Positions 61,194 to 64,000 of a stretch of 64,000 bases of DNA are shown one piece after another (position 1 is the first letter of the stretch; each line of letters begins with the position of its first letter). The DNA lies in assembly GCA_001917665.1 (NCBI GenBank), contig MNEL01000016.1, forward strand, positions 1 through 64,000. Reading direction: 5' to 3'. The notes beneath the pieces were generated by a model. It saw nothing but the letters and a program-made list of their open reading frames with translations. It was not told the DNA's origin and did no database searches. The DNA comes from Gemmatimonadetes bacterium 13_1_40CM_69_22. Its GTDB lineage: Bacteria > Gemmatimonadota > Gemmatimonadetes > Gemmatimonadales > GWC2-71-9. The position numbers and the translations under genes are program-made.

Positions 61194-61308
61194 AATGCGG
61201 AATGCGGAGTGCGGAATGCGGAATTGAGCGGTCGGGGTCGAGGGTCGATCTCGGGGTTCGACCCTCGCACTGACATTCCGCATTCCGCGTTCCACATTCC
61301 GCACTCGG
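61194..61308. repeat. heptamer inverted-repeat element (family C) between pdhC and lpd
   Basis: AATGCGG, AATGCGG, AGTGCGG, AATGCGG at 61194-61221 and ATTCCGC, ATTCCGC, GTTCCAC, ATTCCGC at 61275-61302. Between them is a second stem, CGAGGGTCGA (61239-61248) with its complement (61258-61267). It fills the pdhC-lpd gap. Confidence 0.92.
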
Positions 61309-61320
61309 GGAGGGGGGTCT

Positions 61321-62712
61321 TTGGCAAACCAATTTGACGTGATCATCCTGGGTGGGGGGCCGGCCGGCTACGTCGGCGCGATCCGCTCGGCTCAGCTCGG
61401 CATGACCACGGCGGTGATCGAGCGGGACAAGCTCGGGGGGGTGTGCGTGAACATCGGCTGCATCCCCACCAAGGCGTTGCTCCACTCGGCGTACATCGCG
61501 AAGCTGCTGCGGGAGGCGAAGGAGTTCGGGGTCGACGCGGGGCTTGTCAAGACCGATTACGGCGTCGCGATGCAGCGTTCCCGCCGGGTGAGCGACCAGA
61601 ACTCGAAGGGCGTCGAGTTCCTGATGAAAAAGAACAAGATCACCGTCGTGAAGGGCAACGGGGTGCTCCAGCCCGGACGCAAGGTGAAGGTCGGGAGCGA
61701 CATTTACGAAGCGAGCAGGGCGGTAATCATCGCGACGGGATCGCGCGTGAAGGGCCTGCCGCAGATCGGGTTGGAGATCAACAAGACGACCGTCATCTCC
61801 TCGGACGAGGCGCTGTTTCTCGAGAAGGCGCCGGCCACTCTGGCGATCATCGGCGCCGGCGCCGTGGGCATGGAGTTCGCCGACATTTTCAGCGCCTTCG
61901 GCACCACCGTGACGCTGATCGAGGCGCTGCCGCGGATCCTGCCGCTCGAGGACGCCGAGGCGTCGGACGCCCTGGCGAAGAGCTACAAGAAACGCGGCAT
62001 CGAGGTGATCGCCGGCGCCAAGGTGAAGCAGGGCACGCCCGCCAAGGACAAGGTGACCCTCGAGGTCGAGGCGAACGGCGCGACGCGGAAGATCGAGGTC
62101 GCGGCGGTGCTGATGGCGGCGGGTCGCGCCGTGAATACGGAGAACATCGGCCTGGCCGAGTGCGGCGTCCAGGTGTCCGAGCGGGGCTTCATCAAAGTCG
62201 ATCCGGGCCTGCAGACGACCGCGCCGGGCTATTACGCCATCGGCGACGTGGCCGGGCCGCCGATGCTCGCGCACAAGGGAATGCGGGAGGGCGTGAATGT
62301 CACCGAGCTCGTCGCGGGCAAGAAGCCCCACGCGATCAGGTACGATAACGTGCCCAGCGTGACGTACTGCCACCCCGAGGTGGCCAGTATCGGGCTCACC
62401 GAGGATCAGTGCAAGGAGCGGAAGCTCGAGTACGTGGCCGGCCGGTTTCCGTTCTCGGCGAACGGCCGGGCGCGTGGAACTGGCGAGACCGAGGGCTTCG
62501 TGAAGATCCTGCGCGACAAGAAGTACGGCGAGATCCTGGGCGCCCACCTCGTGGGCGGGCACGCGTCCGAGATCATCCATGAGCTGGCGGTGGCGCGGGA
62601 GAATGAATACACGGTGGAAGAGGTCGAGCTGGCGATTCACGCGCACCCAACGATGTCCGAGGCCGTGGCCCAAGCCGCGCTCGATTCGCTGGGCCGGGTG
62701 GTGGACATGTGA
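61321..62712 (+). CDS. lpd: dihydrolipoamide dehydrogenase (E3)
   Basis: 463 residues from a TTG at 61321. FAD site VIILGGGPAGYVGAIRSAQL, redox disulphide in GGVCVNIGCIPTKALLHS, NAD site LAIIGAGAVGMEFADIF, FAD Asp in YYAIGDVAGPPMLAHKG, and the His-Glu pair HAHPTMSEAV at the dimer interface. Regenerates lipoamide for the pyruvate dehydrogenase and the glycine cleavage system coded elsewhere in the window. A repeat separates it from pdhC. Confidence 0.96.
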   Translation: MANQFDVIILGGGPAGYVGAIRSAQLGMTTAVIERDKLGGVCVNIGCIPTKALLHSAYIAKLLREAKEFGVDAGLVKTDYGVAMQRSRRVSDQNSKGVEFLMKKNKITVVKGNGVLQPGRKVKVGSDIYEASRAVIIATGSRVKGLPQIGLEINKTTVISSDEALFLEKAPATLAIIGAGAVGMEFADIFSAFGTTVTLIEALPRILPLEDAEASDALAKSYKKRGIEVIAGAKVKQGTPAKDKVTLEVEANGATRKIEVAAVLMAAGRAVNTENIGLAECGVQVSERGFIKVDPGLQTTAPGYYAIGDVAGPPMLAHKGMREGVNVTELVAGKKPHAIRYDNVPSVTYCHPEVASIGLTEDQCKERKLEYVAGRFPFSANGRARGTGETEGFVKILRDKKYGEILGAHLVGGHASEIIHELAVARENEYTVEEVELAIHAHPTMSEAVAQAALDSLGRVVDM

Positions 62713-63128
62713 AAGACCCGCTCGCGATCGGCCTCGGCGCACTGGCGTGCGGCGCCGGGCTTGGAGGGGGTACCATCGTGGCCGCGCTCGTCATCGTGCG
62801 AACCCTGGAGCACCACGTGAGCGCATCGAATTACCAGGAGAGCGCGGCAGACCCGGTCCTCGCGGGGACGCTCGCGGGCCTCGCGGTCGGCGCGACGTTC
62901 GGCTGGCGCCGCAGCCGCTGGCTGGACAACGTGTGGCAGCGCGGGGTGATCGGAGCGCTATCGACCGTCGGGGCGCTACTGCTCGGCTTCATCGCCTGGC
63001 CGATCGACCATCTGTTCGGCGTCGGCGGTCTCGCTGTGTGGGGAGCCGCGAGCTTCGTGCTCGGCGGCGCGGCGAGCGCGTGGGCGGTACGAGGAAGTCG
63101 AGACGATGCGTTGAGGGACGCGGAGTGA
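62709..63128 (+). CDS. small membrane protein
   Basis: 139 residues from a GTG at 62709 overlapping the lpd stop (GTGA). Four hydrophobic stretches (LACGAGLGGGTIVAALVIV, LAGTLAGLAVGATFGW, VIGALSTVGALLLGFIAWPI, GLAVWGAASFVLGGAAS). No recognised family. Stop overlaps the lipB start. Conserved position between lpd and lipB suggests co-translation more than a shared pathway. Confidence 0.6.
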   Translation: MKDPLAIGLGALACGAGLGGGTIVAALVIVRTLEHHVSASNYQESAADPVLAGTLAGLAVGATFGWRRSRWLDNVWQRGVIGALSTVGALLLGFIAWPIDHLFGVGGLAVWGAASFVLGGAASAWAVRGSRDDALRDAE

Positions 63129-63808
63129 CTGGACGCACCGTTGACGTGATCGAGGCCGGCTTGGTGCCGTACGCCGAGGCGCTCGAGTGGCAGCGGTCGC
63201 TCGCCGAGGCGCGGATCGAGGGACGGCTGGCGCGCGACGTGATCCTGCTGCTTCAGCACCCGCCGGTCGTGACGCTGGGCCGCACCGCGCGCGCGGGCCA
63301 CCTGCGCGAGCCGCACGGCGTGCCCGTCGTCGCTGTGGAGCGCGGCGGCGATGTCACCTTCCACGGCCCCGGGCAGCTCGTCGGCTATCCCATCCTGGAC
63401 CTGACCGGTTACCGCCAGGACCTGCACTGGTATCTCCGCACGCTCGAGCAGGCCTTGATCGCCGCCCTCGCGGAGCTGGGTGTCCCGGCTGAGCGGCGCG
63501 CGGGCTACACCGGCGTGTGGACGCGCGGGGGGGAGCGCAAGATCGCGAGCATCGGCGTCCACGTGAAGCAGTGGGTCACCTGGCACGGATTCGCGCTGAA
63601 TGTGACGACCGATCTGTCGCACTTCGAGCGCATCGTGCCGTGCGGGATTCCGGGGGTCGTCATGACGTCCGTGGAACGAGAGAAGGGAGCAGGGAGAGGG
63701 GAGAAGGAGCTGTGGGACGACACGGTCGCGGCGGTGATTCGGGGGTTCGAAGCCGCCTTCGGCGTCACGAGCCAAGAATCGTCTTGCTCGCGTTCCGAAA
63801 CTTGTTGA
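63125..63808 (+). CDS. lipB: octanoyltransferase (lipoate-protein ligase B)
   Basis: 227 residues from a GTG at 63125. [63 protein letters not shown] (catalytic Lys) and [13 protein letters not shown] (catalytic Cys). It moves octanoate from acyl-carrier protein to lipoyl domains, which LipA then converts. Right after the Cys motif the frame has a heptamer tract (read [13 protein letters not shown]). The last codons overlap the convergent sulfite-oxidase-like gene. Confidence 0.95.
   Translation: MTGRTVDVIEAGLVPYAEALEWQRSLAEARIEGRLARDVILLLQHPPVVTLGRTARAGHLREPHGVPVVAVERGGDVTFHGPGQLVGYPILDLTGYRQDLHWYLRTLEQALIAALAELGVPAERRAGYTGVWTRGGERKIASIGVHVKQWVTWHGFALNVTTDLSHFERIVPCGIPGVVMTSVEREKGAGRGEKELWDDTVAAVIRGFEAAFGVTSQESSCSRSETC
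63685..63707. repeat. heptamer tract inside lipB
   Basis: GGGAGCA, GGGAGAG, GGGAGAA (63685-63705) in seven-base register, the same units as in the second E2 linker at 60401; read in-frame as GAGRGEK in lipB. Confidence 0.85.
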
Positions 63809-64000
63809 TCTCGTGTTGTGTCAGGCCGCGACCGCCATAGCGCTCCTCCGTCCACGGATCACCCCGCATGTGATAGCCGTTCTGTTCCCAGAATCCCGGG
63901 AGGTCTTGCTCCAGTAGCTCGAACCCGCGCACCCACTTCGCGCTCTTCCAGAAATAGAGATGTGGCACGAGGAGCCGCGCGGGCCAGCCGTGCTCCGGCA
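63765..64000 (-). CDS. sulfite-oxidase-like molybdopterin oxidoreductase, C-terminal part
   Basis: About 78 residues are in the window; the 5' part lies beyond the right edge. The visible end ([20 protein letters not shown], then [17 protein letters not shown]) is the characteristic C-terminus of YedY/MsrP-like and sulfite-oxidase-like proteins. The stop overlaps the tail of lipB by about 44 bases in convergent fashion. Substrate unknown. Confidence 0.8.
   Translation of the reverse strand, partial: PEHGWPARLLVPHLYFWKSAKWVRGFELLEQDLPGFWEQNGYHMRGDPWTEERYGGRGLTQHEINKFRNASKTILGS

Overview
The window is high-GC chromosomal DNA from a didermic, aerobic-type bacterium. GTG and TTG starts are frequent, and genes are packed with 1-4 base ATGA/GTGA/TGATG overlaps. 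Outer-membrane or periplasmic traits are clear: a TonB-dependent receptor, lipoproteins, and secreted S9, M24 and P1 peptidases. The mix of a VPS10/BNR-repeat protein, TolB-like/TPR proteins, a DUF1028 protein, secreted peptidases and HerA-NurA suggests Gemmatimonadota, probably from a metagenome. That placement is inferred from gene style; no rRNA or tRNA was found.

Layout: (1) 375-3709, minus: a Bor-like lipoprotein and a large VPS10/BNR protein. (2) 3872-7041, plus: two tandem TolB-like/TPR paralogues. (3) 18734-7110, a ten-gene minus-strand run: small conserved protein, O-methyltransferase, UbiG-like methyltransferase, NurA, HerA, lipoprotein, SbcD/Mre11, SbcC/Rad50, GNAT acetyltransferase and an ArsB/NhaD-type permease. 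The four DNA-end-processing genes form the bacterial counterpart of the archaeal Mre11-Rad50-HerA-NurA set. (4) 18806-26242: M24 peptidase, aminotransferase, P1 peptidase, a protein with a DbpA-type RNA-binding domain, HU, thymidine kinase, dephospho-CoA kinase. (5) 26311-36101: gcvH, gcvP, a lipoate-protein ligase and a complete five-gene oligopeptide ABC transporter. (6) 36103-43303: membrane protein, S9 peptidase, a RAYT-type transposase with its REP array, then a minus operon (zinc ribbon, coiled-coil protein, DUF1028, small protein, POT transporter). (7) 43381-48229: lipoprotein, TonB-dependent receptor, two small secreted proteins, PuuD-like amidotransferase, SCP2-like protein. (8) 49008-54515: hybrid histidine kinase, GT4, GT2-DUF3108 fusion, deoxyhypusine-synthase-like protein. 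(9) 54809-63808: thiO, zinc-ribbon membrane protein, lipA, pdhA, pdhB, pdhC, lpd, membrane protein, lipB. With gcvH, gcvP and the ligase, the window holds a nearly complete protein-lipoylation economy. The right edge cuts a sulfite-oxidase-like gene.

The most striking feature is a dense population of small palindromic and short-period repeats, several of them inside genes. Family A is an 8-bp stem with a GCAA/TTGC tetraloop, 11 copies; five are in a perfect 52-bp tandem array beside a single-domain HUH tyrosine transposase (RAYT), and two are in-frame within coding sequences. Family B is a perfect 28-bp palindrome, three copies, two of them in-frame in genes. Family C is inverted arrays of heptamers (mainly GGAAYGC, also GGGAGAG, CAGACGT and others). 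These lie between genes or in protein linkers; one coincides with a frame change that separates a twin-arginine signal from its M24 peptidase, and another lies over the start of the P1 peptidase gene. Sharing a window with SbcCD, a hairpin-processing nuclease family, these repeats are the best candidate for an undescribed system here.
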